DNA from: an uncultured Acidobacteriia bacterium
Lineage (GTDB): Bacteria > Acidobacteriota > Terriglobia > Bryobacterales > Bryobacteraceae
Assembly: GCA_903907865.1 (NCBI GenBank)
Contig: CAIVPR010000088.1
Location: 1 to 64,000 of the forward strand
Direction of reading: 5' to 3'
Length of the DNA: 64,000 nucleotides
The position numbers were made by a program, and so were the translations under genes. Of this stretch, positions 33,988 through 41,715 are shown in pieces (the first letter of the stretch is position 1; every line of letters begins with the position of its first letter). Under the pieces are notes generated by a model. That model saw nothing but the letters and a program-made list of their open reading frames with translations, ran no database searches and had not been told where the DNA came from.

Positions 33988-34619
33988 TGTTCGACGCAAT
34001 CGTGGTGCCCGGTGGCGGTGTGCGCCCGGGCTGGGAAATTCCGGAATGGTCCAAGCGGCGCTTGGACCGCGCGGCGGAGTTGTATCAGGGCGAGTACGTG
34101 ATCCTGCTCAGTGCGGGCACTACGCACCGCTCGCCGCCGGTGGACGAGCGTGGATTTACCATCTGCGAATCGGTCGCCGGAGCGAAGTATTTGATATCGA
34201 AGGGGATCCCGGCGGACCGGATTCTAACCGAGACGCACTCCTATGACACCATCGGGAACGCGTTTTTCGCCCGCGTCATCCATACGGACCCCCGCCGACT
34301 GCGTCGTTTGCTCGTGGTCACGTCCGAATTCCACATGCCCCGAACACGGGCGATCTTCGATTGGCTCTTTGCATTGACGCCGAGCTTTGGCTACGAGTTG
34401 GTGTACGACGCTGTCTCCGACGCCGGGATCGACACGACCGCCGCAAGCGTTCGGCAGGCCAAGGAGGCACGGAGTTTGGAGGGCTTCCGTCGCACCTCCT
34501 CGGCAATCTCCACCTTGGCGGACGCCCACCGGTGGCTGTTCACGAGCCACAACGCCTACAGCGCTGTCCGGCCAGCCTTCGACGAGCCGTGGCCCGAGGA
34601 CTTGCTCGCGTTGTACTAG
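33987..34619 (+). CDS. YdcF-like (DUF218) protein
   Basis: A 210-aa DUF218 protein. Family motifs are AIVVPGGGV near the start, RLDRAAELYQ, LLSAGTTH, ETHSYDTIGNAFFARV and the segment LLVVTSEFHMPRTRAIF. DUF218 proteins such as YdcF and SanA are linked to cell-envelope integrity and have a nucleotide-binding Rossmann-like fold. This copy lacks a membrane helix, so it is probably cytoplasmic. GTG 33987 overlaps the upstream stop by one base (TAGTG). Confidence 0.82.
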   Translation: MFDAIVVPGGGVRPGWEIPEWSKRRLDRAAELYQGEYVILLSAGTTHRSPPVDERGFTICESVAGAKYLISKGIPADRILTETHSYDTIGNAFFARVIHTDPRRLRRLLVVTSEFHMPRTRAIFDWLFALTPSFGYELVYDAVSDAGIDTTAASVRQAKEARSLEGFRRTSSAISTLADAHRWLFTSHNAYSAVRPAFDEPWPEDLLALY

Positions 34620-34625
34620 CGGCCC

Positions 34626-35372
34626 TTACCGTTGCAGGGGGTAAGCGTGCACCAACTTGAGCGACCGGTTCCATCGGGTCTTTGTGAAGAAGTGCGTGGT
34701 CATATCGATCATGTGCTCAACGCCCAACCCGGGTTGGGTCAAATCCTCGGTGCTGGCGTCGTACGACCAGTAGACCAGAACCGGCGTACCCACGATGTTT
34801 TCCCGGGGGACAAGTCCCCAAAAGCGGCTGTCGTCGGAGGCGTCGCGATTGTCGCCCATTGCGAAGATGTATCCCGACGGCACCACAAGTTCGCCGTTCA
34901 CAACGTTCTTTTGCAGCATCGCCGTCGCCTCGGCGCGCAGATTCAGCAAAGCCGCATCCGCCGGAAACGTGTCCCGATATGGAACGATGCCCGGGGAAAC
35001 GTGCTGCTTGTACGGCTCGTTCATGGCTTGGCCGTTCAGAATCAACTGCTTGTTTTCGATCCGGATGCGGTCGCCGGGCACGCCGATGGCACGCTTGACG
35101 TAGGTCTGCCGTAGATCCAACGGATACCGGAACACAATCACGTCGCCGCGCTGGACGTCGCGGTAGGGCAGCAAGTGCTTTGTCACCGGACCCGACGGGG
35201 CGAAGACGAGCTTGTCGACTAGAAGATGGTCGCCCACCATGAGCGAGCTTTCCATGGACCCCGTGGGAATCACAAAGGCTTGAACCAGCGTCGTGGTTCC
35301 GAAGAGGAGCAGCAGAATGGTGACGGCCCATTCGCTTATAAAATTGCGTTCCGTGGCGGCTGTGGCGGACAT
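34626..35372 (-). CDS. lepB: Signal peptidase I
   Basis: Type I signal peptidase of 248 aa, which removes signal peptides from exported proteins at the membrane. One N-terminal helix (about residues 12-33) is followed by the catalytic motif IPTGSMESSL with Ser39, the lysine motif YVKRAIGVPGD with Lys93, and box E-like GDNRDASDDSRFWG near residue 190. The frame is open upstream into the WYL regulator gene; ATG 35372 begins the conserved protein. Confidence 0.93.
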   Translation of the reverse strand: MSATAATERNFISEWAVTILLLLFGTTTLVQAFVIPTGSMESSLMVGDHLLVDKLVFAPSGPVTKHLLPYRDVQRGDVIVFRYPLDLRQTYVKRAIGVPGDRIRIENKQLILNGQAMNEPYKQHVSPGIVPYRDTFPADAALLNLRAEATAMLQKNVVNGELVVPSGYIFAMGDNRDASDDSRFWGLVPRENIVGTPVLVYWSYDASTEDLTQPGLGVEHMIDMTTHFFTKTRWNRSLKLVHAYPLQR

Positions 35373-35376
35373 ACTT

Positions 35377-36336
35377 CTATGATCCAATACGAGTCGCGTG
35401 CGTGAAACGTTCGGCCAACCAGCGGATGCGCTCGACCAATTCCGGCGGCTCCAAAACTTGGAAATCCAGCCCCAGCAGTGCCAGGTAGACCGATTGCGAA
35501 TCGAGCGAATGGATGCCTGTCTCGAGGATGCACCGGTTTTCGTCGAGTACTTCGATTGAGCCGAACTCGGGAGGAAGACGCTCGCCGACCACGGCTGCGG
35601 AGGCCTCCAGCAGGATGCGGGCCCGCTGCTCGTTCGAGTTGTAGACGACACTCTTGGTTGCGTAGGCGACGAAGTCACCCTCGGGCGGGTCACGGGGCAC
35701 GAAGGAGCCGCCTTGCGACAAGCCGGACTGGATCCGGTCGAGGCGGAACGTGCGCCAATCGGCGCGGTCAAGATCCCACGCGACCAGATACCATCGGCGA
35801 CCGGTGTGGACCAGCCTGTGCGGCTCGACATTCCGCAGAGTTGGCACATCAGCGCGATTCCTGTAGTCGAAACGCAGCTTTGCGCGTTGGCTGCAGGCGG
35901 CAGCTATGACGGTGAGGACGTCAGCATCAATGACCGGACCCCGGTTGCCGAGCGGCAGGATGAACGCATGCAGACCGTTGACCCGTTCCCGGAGCCTGGC
36001 CGGCAGCACTTGCTGGAGTTTCGAAAGCGCCCGGAGCGATGACTCCTCAATGCCTGAGATGGTCCCGCTGGCCGCCGTCCGAAGGCCCACCGCCACCGCC
36101 ACGGCCTCGTCGTCGTCCAACAACAGCGGCGGCAAGGTCGCTCCCGCCCCAAGTTGGTACCCTCCGGCGGCACCCGAGGTGGCGTTCACGGGGTAGCCGA
36201 GCGAGCGTAGACGGTCCACGTCACGGCGCAAGGTCCGGGAAGTTACTTCCAAGCGAGCGGCAAGCTCCGCTCCGGACCAGTAGCGGCGGGCCTGGAAAAG
36301 AGCCAGCAGCTGCAGCAATCGGGCGGAGGTGTCCAG
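35377..36336 (-). CDS. WYL-domain transcriptional regulator (DeoR-like helix-turn-helix)
   Basis: A 319-aa regulator. The N-terminal winged helix (LDTSARLLQLLALFQARRYWSG to VTSRTLRRDVDRLRSLGYPV, about residues 1-55) is followed by a WYL domain (about 125-210, with RWYLVAWDLDRADWRTFRLDRI) and a C-terminal extension. GTG 36336 is chosen: it follows GGGAG, and the farther TTG at 36381 would lie inside a 27-bp dyad. The dyad at 36357-36383 lies between it and the divergent DinB gene and is the probable operator. WYL domains often sense nucleic acid or other ligands. Confidence 0.87.
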   Translation of the reverse strand: MDTSARLLQLLALFQARRYWSGAELAARLEVTSRTLRRDVDRLRSLGYPVNATSGAAGGYQLGAGATLPPLLLDDDEAVAVAVGLRTAASGTISGIEESSLRALSKLQQVLPARLRERVNGLHAFILPLGNRGPVIDADVLTVIAAACSQRAKLRFDYRNRADVPTLRNVEPHRLVHTGRRWYLVAWDLDRADWRTFRLDRIQSGLSQGGSFVPRDPPEGDFVAYATKSVVYNSNEQRARILLEASAAVVGERLPPEFGSIEVLDENRCILETGIHSLDSQSVYLALLGLDFQVLEPPELVERIRWLAERFTHATRIGS

Positions 36337-36356
36337 CACGTCTTCATTCTCCCATT

Positions 36357-36383
36357 CATTGCGGACAGAAGATGTCCGCAATG
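36357..36383. promoter_or_regulatory. Perfect 27-bp inverted repeat, likely operator of the WYL regulator
   Basis: CATTGCGGACA (36357-36367) and TGTCCGCAATG (36373-36383) are perfect 11-bp arms around a 5-nt spacer. It lies in the 90-nt divergent region between the WYL regulator and the DinB gene. A candidate -10 (TATCTT) for dinB lies 6 nt after it. Confidence 0.7.
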
Positions 36384-36426
36384 CCCGCTATCTTGTCTTT
36401 GGGGCCAGCCCCGAAAGGACAAGAAC

Positions 36427-36921
36427 ATGACATTCAGCGAATGGTTGCTGCCGGAGTTTGACGAGGAAGTGAAGAATACGAGGAAGTTGCTGGAGTGCGT
36501 CCCGGACGGCAGTCTGGACTTCCAGCCGCACCCGAAGTCGATGAAGCTGGGGCGTTTGGCGGTCCATGTGGCGGAATTGCCATCTTGGACCAACCTCATG
36601 CTCGACCAAGAGGTGCTGGAGATGACGCCGGACTACAAGCCCACGGTCGTCACGTCGGCTGCGGAACTGCTCAAGATTCTGGACGATTCGGCTTCGTCCG
36701 CGCGGGCCAAGATCGCGGCGGCAACGGATGAGGACTGGGCGGTGACGTGGACGTTCAAATGGGCGGGCGAGACGGTCTTGTCCGCGCCTCGGTCGAAGGT
36801 GATGCGGGGCACGATCATGAACCACTTGGTGCATCACCGGGCGCAGCTGGGTGTGTATCTGAGATTGCTGGACGTGAAGATTCCGGGGATGTACGGACCG
36901 TCGGCCGACGAGTCTATGTAA
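36427..36921 (+). CDS. DinB family protein
   Basis: A 164-aa four-helix-bundle protein of the DinB/YfiT superfamily, which includes metal-dependent thiol transferases. The likely metal ligands are His47 in LAVHVAELPSW and His133/His137 in MNHLVHHRAQLGVYLR. The sequence SEWLLPEFDEE and DFQPHPKSM is typical. AAGGA precedes the ATG by 8 nt. It is divergent from the WYL regulator across a perfect dyad, so it is probably that regulator's target, perhaps in detoxification or stress response. Confidence 0.87.
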   Translation: MTFSEWLLPEFDEEVKNTRKLLECVPDGSLDFQPHPKSMKLGRLAVHVAELPSWTNLMLDQEVLEMTPDYKPTVVTSAAELLKILDDSASSARAKIAAATDEDWAVTWTFKWAGETVLSAPRSKVMRGTIMNHLVHHRAQLGVYLRLLDVKIPGMYGPSADESM

Positions 36922-36947
36922 CGCTCACCGGGGGTGGGGGGTGCGGA

Positions 36948-37172
36948 CTAGGCCGCTTGCAGCAACGCGACGAGATCGGAAACCTTGGTGCAGGCGGCAA
37001 TCTTCTTGGGCGACACAACGACGCCGAATTCCTCGTTGGCGATCGCCATGAAGCCGATCACCGCAAGGGAATTCCAAGCTTCGAGGGCCGATAGCTCTTC
37101 GGATCCGGTCAACGTGCCGGGATCCAATTCCAACAGGTCGTCCAATGATTTCAGAAGGTTAGCTTGGTCCAT
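36948..37172 (-). CDS. Acyl carrier protein, polysaccharide-cluster specific
   Basis: A 74-aa acyl carrier protein. Ser35 in EAWNSLAVIGF is the predicted phosphopantetheine attachment site, in the context W-N-S-L rather than the usual D-S-L. ATG 37172 is preceded closely by GGAGGAG, so it is preferred over a TTG 18 nt upstream. It is the last gene of the long minus-strand locus, 37 nt behind the hexapeptide acyltransferase and near a KAS III and a ketoreductase. It probably carries the acyl group made by those enzymes. Confidence 0.85.
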   Translation of the reverse strand: MDQANLLKSLDDLLELDPGTLTGSEELSALEAWNSLAVIGFMAIANEEFGVVVSPKKIAACTKVSDLVALLQAA

Positions 37173-37209
37173 CTCCTCCGAGTATATCAAGAATACACCG
37201 CGAGGTGGC

Positions 37210-37848
37210 CTACTCGGCGTGCCGGAATAGAAGCTGGGCGGGAACCCCCATTACTGTGGTTCGCGGACTCACGTTCCGGACTACCGAGCTGCCAGCCCCG
37301 ACGATGGCAGATTCACCCACCGTCACGCTTGGCAGGACGCAGGCCTGACCACCGAGGAATGCGGCGCGCCCGATTTTGGCGTAACCCATGATGTCGCAAT
37401 GACCGGAGATGGTTGCACCTTCGTCCACCGTCGCGTCATGTCCCACCGAGGATGCCACGTTGACCAGGACGAATGGGCCGAGCCGGACATTGACCGACAC
37501 GATGGCCATTGGTGCCACAACACAACCGGAGCCGAGTTCAGCGTTCATCGCAACGACCGCCGTCGGATGGATAACTGTAACGAACTTAGCACCCCGCGCT
37601 GCCAAGGCACCGCATACCCGCAGGCGTGGCTCCGGGTTGCCGATCCCGGCAATGAAGACCTCATCGGGTCCCGGAATCCATTTGAACGGATCGCCCAGGA
37701 TTGGGAAGTGGACGTTCTTGCCTTCCAGCGCATGTGGCGCGGCGTCGAGGAAACCGGCAATCTGCCATTCGTCTTGCCGCATCGCAAGCGCCCAAGCCAA
37801 GGCTTCCCTTCCAAACCCACCGGCACCGACTATCAAGCAGCGCTTCAT
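37210..37848 (-). CDS. NeuD/PglD-like hexapeptide acyltransferase
   Basis: A 212-aa transferase. The N-terminal Rossmann-like part (LIVGAGGFGREALAWAL, residues 5-21) and C-terminal left-handed beta-helix hexapeptide repeats (about residues 95-205, with HPTAVV, GSGCVVAPMAIV and SSVGHDATVDEGATISGHC) are the NeuD/PglD layout. These enzymes transfer an acyl group to a sugar amine or hydroxyl. His132 in SVGHDA is the probable catalytic base. Its ATG overlaps the KAS III stop by 4 nt. With ACP, KAS III and ketoreductase beside it, the acyl donor may be an acyl-ACP rather than acetyl-CoA; that is inference. Confidence 0.85.
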   Translation of the reverse strand: MKRCLIVGAGGFGREALAWALAMRQDEWQIAGFLDAAPHALEGKNVHFPILGDPFKWIPGPDEVFIAGIGNPEPRLRVCGALAARGAKFVTVIHPTAVVAMNAELGSGCVVAPMAIVSVNVRLGPFVLVNVASSVGHDATVDEGATISGHCDIMGYAKIGRAAFLGGQACVLPSVTVGESAIVGAGSSVVRNVSPRTTVMGVPAQLLFRHAE

Positions 37849-38957
37849 TGAAGAGATCCCCCGTCAATGATGCCAACCTGCTCTCGCGTCGGGGCAGCAC
37901 CCATGACGGGTCCGCTACTTTGGGTTGAAATCTGCATTGACTGAGATACCTCGACTGCCTTGTCCAAACTTCCCGACCAGATAATCGAGACGGCTCCCCA
38001 AGAGTAGCCGACGCCGAAGCCGACCAACATTACGCGGGCTCCGACCCAAAGGCGGCCTTCCATTTGCGCGTGCTTGAGCGCGATGGGAATGGTGGCGGAC
38101 ACAGTGTTGCCGCAGTGCTCCATCGCGATATAGAACTTGTCCTCCGGAATGCGCAGCCCCTTACGGAGGTGCTCGAGCATGTGCCGGTTGGCTTGGTGGA
38201 AAACGAAGAGGTCGTAGTCCCCGATTGCCATGCCTGTGCGAGTCAACAGGGTCCGGACGCATCCTGGAATTTGGCTCATGGTGAACGCGAAAATCTCGGG
38301 ACCATCCATATGCAGGCTAGCGTCCAAGATTGACTCAGGTGGCGCTTGGCGGAGACGCATGCCGCCTGCACGGACGATCAAGTTGTCTGCGCCGGAGCCG
38401 TCCGTGCCATAAACAAACGGCCCGAGCCGGGCGGTGTCGTCAATCCCGACACCTAAGAGGGTTGCTGCGGCGGCATCGCCGAAAATTGTCCGGACACCAC
38501 GGTCGGACTTGTGAATGAACTTTGTGTAGGTTTCGGCGGTAACCAGCAGGACATTCGAGGCTTGGCCGGTTTCGATCAGCCCCTTCGCCAAGCCCAGTCC
38601 GTAGACATAACCCGAGCACCCAAGGTTGAAATCCAGCGCTCCGCATTGCTTGGACAACCCTAGGCGATCTTGGACCAAGCAGGCTGTAGTTGGAAGGAAA
38701 TAGTCAGGACTCTGGGTGCAGAGCAACAGGAAGTCGATATCCGATGGCTTGGCAGCCCCCGAATCGAATACCTTCCGGGCAGCCGCCACGGCGAGGTCGG
38801 ATGAGCATTCGGAGTCCGCCGCTACGTGGCGAGTCTTGATGCCGACCTTTTCTTCAATCTTGGCTACAGACCAGTCTGGGAACTCGACGGTGAGAGCCTC
38901 CGAGGTCAACGTCCCGGTGGGTAGGTAGTACTCTATGTGGTGGATGGCGGCGTTCAT
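37845..38957 (-). CDS. 3-oxoacyl-ACP synthase III (KAS III, FabH-like)
   Basis: A 370-aa thiolase-fold condensing enzyme. The catalytic triad is complete: Cys114 in NLGCSGYVYG, His254 in FHQANRHM and Asn284 in HCGNTVSATIP. It joins an acyl-CoA primer with malonyl-ACP. ATG 38957 lies 1 nt after the stop of the ketoreductase gene, and its own end overlaps the acyltransferase start by 4 nt. Within this locus it probably makes a dedicated short 3-oxoacyl-ACP for decoration of the polysaccharide rather than serving general lipid synthesis. Confidence 0.9.
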   Translation of the reverse strand: MNAAIHHIEYYLPTGTLTSEALTVEFPDWSVAKIEEKVGIKTRHVAADSECSSDLAVAAARKVFDSGAAKPSDIDFLLLCTQSPDYFLPTTACLVQDRLGLSKQCGALDFNLGCSGYVYGLGLAKGLIETGQASNVLLVTAETYTKFIHKSDRGVRTIFGDAAAATLLGVGIDDTARLGPFVYGTDGSGADNLIVRAGGMRLRQAPPESILDASLHMDGPEIFAFTMSQIPGCVRTLLTRTGMAIGDYDLFVFHQANRHMLEHLRKGLRIPEDKFYIAMEHCGNTVSATIPIALKHAQMEGRLWVGARVMLVGFGVGYSWGAVSIIWSGSLDKAVEVSQSMQISTQSSGPVMGAAPTREQVGIIDGGSLQ

Positions 38958-38958
38958 G

Positions 38959-39756
38959 TTAGTGGGCGGTGTATCCACCGTCAATAATCAAGGTCGTGCC
39001 TGTGATCCAACGTCCGGTGTCCGCAAGCAGGAAGGCTATTCCATCGGCGACGTCGGACGGATGTCCGATACCGAGCGGATGTTTCGCCCGGATCCCGTTG
39101 AACTGCTCGTCGGTTAGCGACTCGCGCAGCTTGGCACCCATCTCAGTCTCCACAAAGCCGGGTGTAATCGCGTTCACACGGATTCTTTCTGGTGCCAGTT
39201 CTATGGCCAGTGCCCTTGTCAAGCCCAGCAGAGCAGCCTTGCTGGCGGAGTAGGCGGAAATTCCGGGCTCGCCAGCCAGCCCGGCGACCGATGACAGTAA
39301 CACAATGCTCGCGTCATTCGGAGCGCGGCATTGTTTCTGACGGAATCCTCGAACCAGCATTGCGGCACTGTAGACGTTCACCCGCATCAGCGTCTCCAGT
39401 GTTGCCGCGCGCATCAAGCTGATTGGCATGGCGGAATGGAGCCCAGCGCAGTGCACCAAGCCTGCGAACGGTCCGTGGTGTGCCGCCAAACCCTTCATCC
39501 AGGTTGGAATCTGTTCCAGTTGTTCGAGATCGAAGACCGCGCACTCATGACCCGACCCCTCCAGGGAGTCCACGGTCCGAGACAGTCTTTCGGTATCTCG
39601 CCCCACTGCGGTAACCACTGCACCTAATTTGGCCAGTAAGACGGCGGCCTCGCGACCAATACCCGAAGAGGCACCGGTTACGAGAATCCGTCGACCGGTC
39701 AAATCCATTGGATTGATACTCAAACCACAGGATACCGTACTTTCCGCGGTCGTCAT
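38959..39756 (-). CDS. Short-chain dehydrogenase, 3-oxoacyl-ACP reductase (FabG-like)
   Basis: A 265-aa classical SDR. The NADP(H)-binding motif GASSGIG is at 28-34, NAG-type CAG at about 103-105, and the catalytic residues Ser156 in LLSSVAG and Tyr169/Lys173 in YSASK. The C-terminus ITGTTLIIDGG is typical of FabG. The start ATG overlaps the stop of the decarboxylase by 4 nt; Met17 is an alternative start. It would reduce the 3-oxoacyl-ACP made by the neighbouring KAS III to a 3-hydroxyacyl-ACP. Confidence 0.88.
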   Translation of the reverse strand: MTTAESTVSCGLSINPMDLTGRRILVTGASSGIGREAAVLLAKLGAVVTAVGRDTERLSRTVDSLEGSGHECAVFDLEQLEQIPTWMKGLAAHHGPFAGLVHCAGLHSAMPISLMRAATLETLMRVNVYSAAMLVRGFRQKQCRAPNDASIVLLSSVAGLAGEPGISAYSASKAALLGLTRALAIELAPERIRVNAITPGFVETEMGAKLRESLTDEQFNGIRAKHPLGIGHPSDVADGIAFLLADTGRWITGTTLIIDGGYTAH

Positions 39757-41093
39757 GCCGCTGTGGCCTCACGCGTGGCATTCGAAATCTCCAAGTACAG
39801 TCGGTCGATCCACGCCAGGTGCTCGGGCTTCATGAGAACGGAACGGAGGCACAGCAACGTGTCCGCGTCCTGGACGAGGTCCGGCCAGGCACTCGAGAAG
39901 AACTTCACGGGAATTTTGAAAAGCGCCAAGTGAAGGTCGGCTCTAGCCGCCGCGTCGAAAATCCGTTGGGCGAGTTTGGATGCCGCAACCGCCGATCCAG
40001 CTCTGGGTGCCCAAACCACGATGTCCAGTTCGGGTTGGATAGGAAGGATGAAACGCGGATCGGCAGCAAGCTTAGCGGACAACTCCAGTGCGGCCCGGCG
40101 CGACTGTTCTAGTCCTGCCGAAAACTCTCCGCCCTTTACCAGCGGTAGTAGTCGCTGCGTGGCCCAAAGTGCGACAGCAGCCGCACCGGGTCGTGAACAT
40201 TCCAAGCTAATTTCACCCAGATGGAGGTCGTTGGAGGAGAAATAGGTGTAGGGCGAGTCGTGCTTGTATATGGCACCTACGCCGGGTTCCCGGAACAACA
40301 CGCAGCCACATCCGTAGGGCTGGAGGCCGTGCTTGTGCGGATCTATGACGATGGAATCCGCTTCTGCAACTCGATCAAAGGCGCGACGCGCATCTGTGCC
40401 GAGGTTCGAAGCTAGGGCAAAATACCCGCCATAGGCCGCATCGACGTGCACTCTGAAGTCGAACTCCCGCCGCAGTTCCAGAATCCGATCCAAGGGGTCG
40501 ACGGCTCCCAACCCCGTTGTTCCCAAGGTTGCCACAACGGTTCCGACACCCCCTCGTGCGAGGCGCGCCTGCAATTCGGACACATCCATTCGACCACACG
40601 AATCGACCGGCACTTTCTCGAACCGCAAGCCAAGCACACCGGAAATCCGTTCGTGCGTATAGTGGGCCTCGGAGGAGGCTAGGATTGTTGAGCCGGGCCG
40701 AAGTCTAGAGGACACCCAGAGTGCTTCCAGATTCGCCATGGTTCCCCCGCTCGTCAGGTGGCCAAGATGGCTGTCCCAGCCGAACATCGCAGCAAGCTGT
40801 GCGACCGCTTCCTTCTCCATTGCCGAACTGGCCCGACCGCCGTCGAGTGCGTGGTTGTTCGGGTTGATCCGCATTGCCAAGTCATATGCGGCCCGGGCGA
40901 CGGGATGGGGCGGCTTGAGCATCTGTCCGGCGTACAGGGGATGGAAATACGGAAAATTGTCATGTAGCCGCAACGCCGTCTCGGCTATGACCGATGCCAT
41001 TTGGTCCGCACAGGGGACGACGGGATCGTAAGGCGGCAGATGTTCGAAGCCCACTTCCAACAATTGGACGAGATCGTAGTCCGTTGTCTTCAC
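39753..41093 (-). CDS. Group II PLP-dependent amino acid decarboxylase
   Basis: A 446-aa decarboxylase of the glutamate/aromatic amino acid/aspartate group. The PLP lysine is Lys254 in IDPHKHGLQPYG; Asp218 in HVDAAYGG and His144 in SEAHYTH stack and anchor the cofactor; HLTSGGTMANLEAL is the phosphate-binding segment. It makes a primary amine such as beta-alanine, GABA or tyramine; the substrate cannot be read by eye. It overlaps genes on both sides by 4 nt, between the sugar transferase and the ketoreductase, so its product is probably used in the same pathway. Confidence 0.88.
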   Translation of the reverse strand: MKTTDYDLVQLLEVGFEHLPPYDPVVPCADQMASVIAETALRLHDNFPYFHPLYAGQMLKPPHPVARAAYDLAMRINPNNHALDGGRASSAMEKEAVAQLAAMFGWDSHLGHLTSGGTMANLEALWVSSRLRPGSTILASSEAHYTHERISGVLGLRFEKVPVDSCGRMDVSELQARLARGGVGTVVATLGTTGLGAVDPLDRILELRREFDFRVHVDAAYGGYFALASNLGTDARRAFDRVAEADSIVIDPHKHGLQPYGCGCVLFREPGVGAIYKHDSPYTYFSSNDLHLGEISLECSRPGAAAVALWATQRLLPLVKGGEFSAGLEQSRRAALELSAKLAADPRFILPIQPELDIVVWAPRAGSAVAASKLAQRIFDAAARADLHLALFKIPVKFFSSAWPDLVQDADTLLCLRSVLMKPEHLAWIDRLYLEISNATREATAA

Positions 41094-41713
41094 AGTTCTC
41101 CTCTCTCGTCACTACCCATAAACTCAGGCGCTGTGGCGTGACCAGTTCGACTTATGCCTCTCCGCGCGAACACCGCCGCGACTGTGAGGGCGATGATCTT
41201 CAGATCGAGCCACAAGCTTTGGTGATCTACGTACCACACATCCAAGCGGAATTTCTCTTCCCAGCCGAGGGCATTGCGACCCTTGACTTGAGCCCACCCC
41301 GTGATCCCTGGCTTAACCTCGTGGCGTCGGCGTTGGGAAGGAGAATAGCGGGGCAGATACGCGGGCAAAAGCGGACGCGGACCCACCAGACTCATATCGC
41401 CGACGAGGACGTTGAACAATTGGGGAAGCTCGTCCAAGCTTGTGGAGCGGAGCAGTCTGCCAAAAGCCGTCAACCGGCGCTCGTCAGGTAGGAGTTCACC
41501 GTCGGGTCCACGCTCCTGAGTCATGCTGCGGAACTTGCGGAAGCCGAAAAGCTTGCCGTCCTTCCCGGGACGGATCTGGCGAAAGATGGCAGGTCCACCC
41601 ATCTTCACCCGGATCAGGAGCCATAGAACGAAGAGAATTGGACACAGGACCAGCAGTCCGAGTCCTGCCAAAATGGTGTCGATACAGGGCTTAAAGATGT
41701 TTCGGTACAGCAT
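41090..41713 (-). CDS. Initiating sugar transferase (PglC/WbaP-like phosphoglycosyl transferase)
   Basis: A 207-aa monotopic phosphoglycosyl transferase. The N-terminal re-entrant hydrophobic helix (about residues 10-32) is followed by RPGKDGKLFGFRKFRSM, the catalytic Asp-Glu in TSLDELPQLFNVL, DMSLVGPRPLL and VKPGITGWAQV. It transfers a sugar-1-phosphate from a UDP-sugar to undecaprenyl phosphate, starting each repeat unit of the polysaccharide. Starts 2 nt after the glycosyltransferase stop. This short PglC-like form usually uses UDP-diacetamido- or N-acetyl sugars. Confidence 0.9.
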   Translation of the reverse strand: MLYRNIFKPCIDTILAGLGLLVLCPILFVLWLLIRVKMGGPAIFRQIRPGKDGKLFGFRKFRSMTQERGPDGELLPDERRLTAFGRLLRSTSLDELPQLFNVLVGDMSLVGPRPLLPAYLPRYSPSQRRRHEVKPGITGWAQVKGRNALGWEEKFRLDVWYVDHQSLWLDLKIIALTVAAVFARRGISRTGHATAPEFMGSDERGEL

Positions 41714-41715
41714 GG

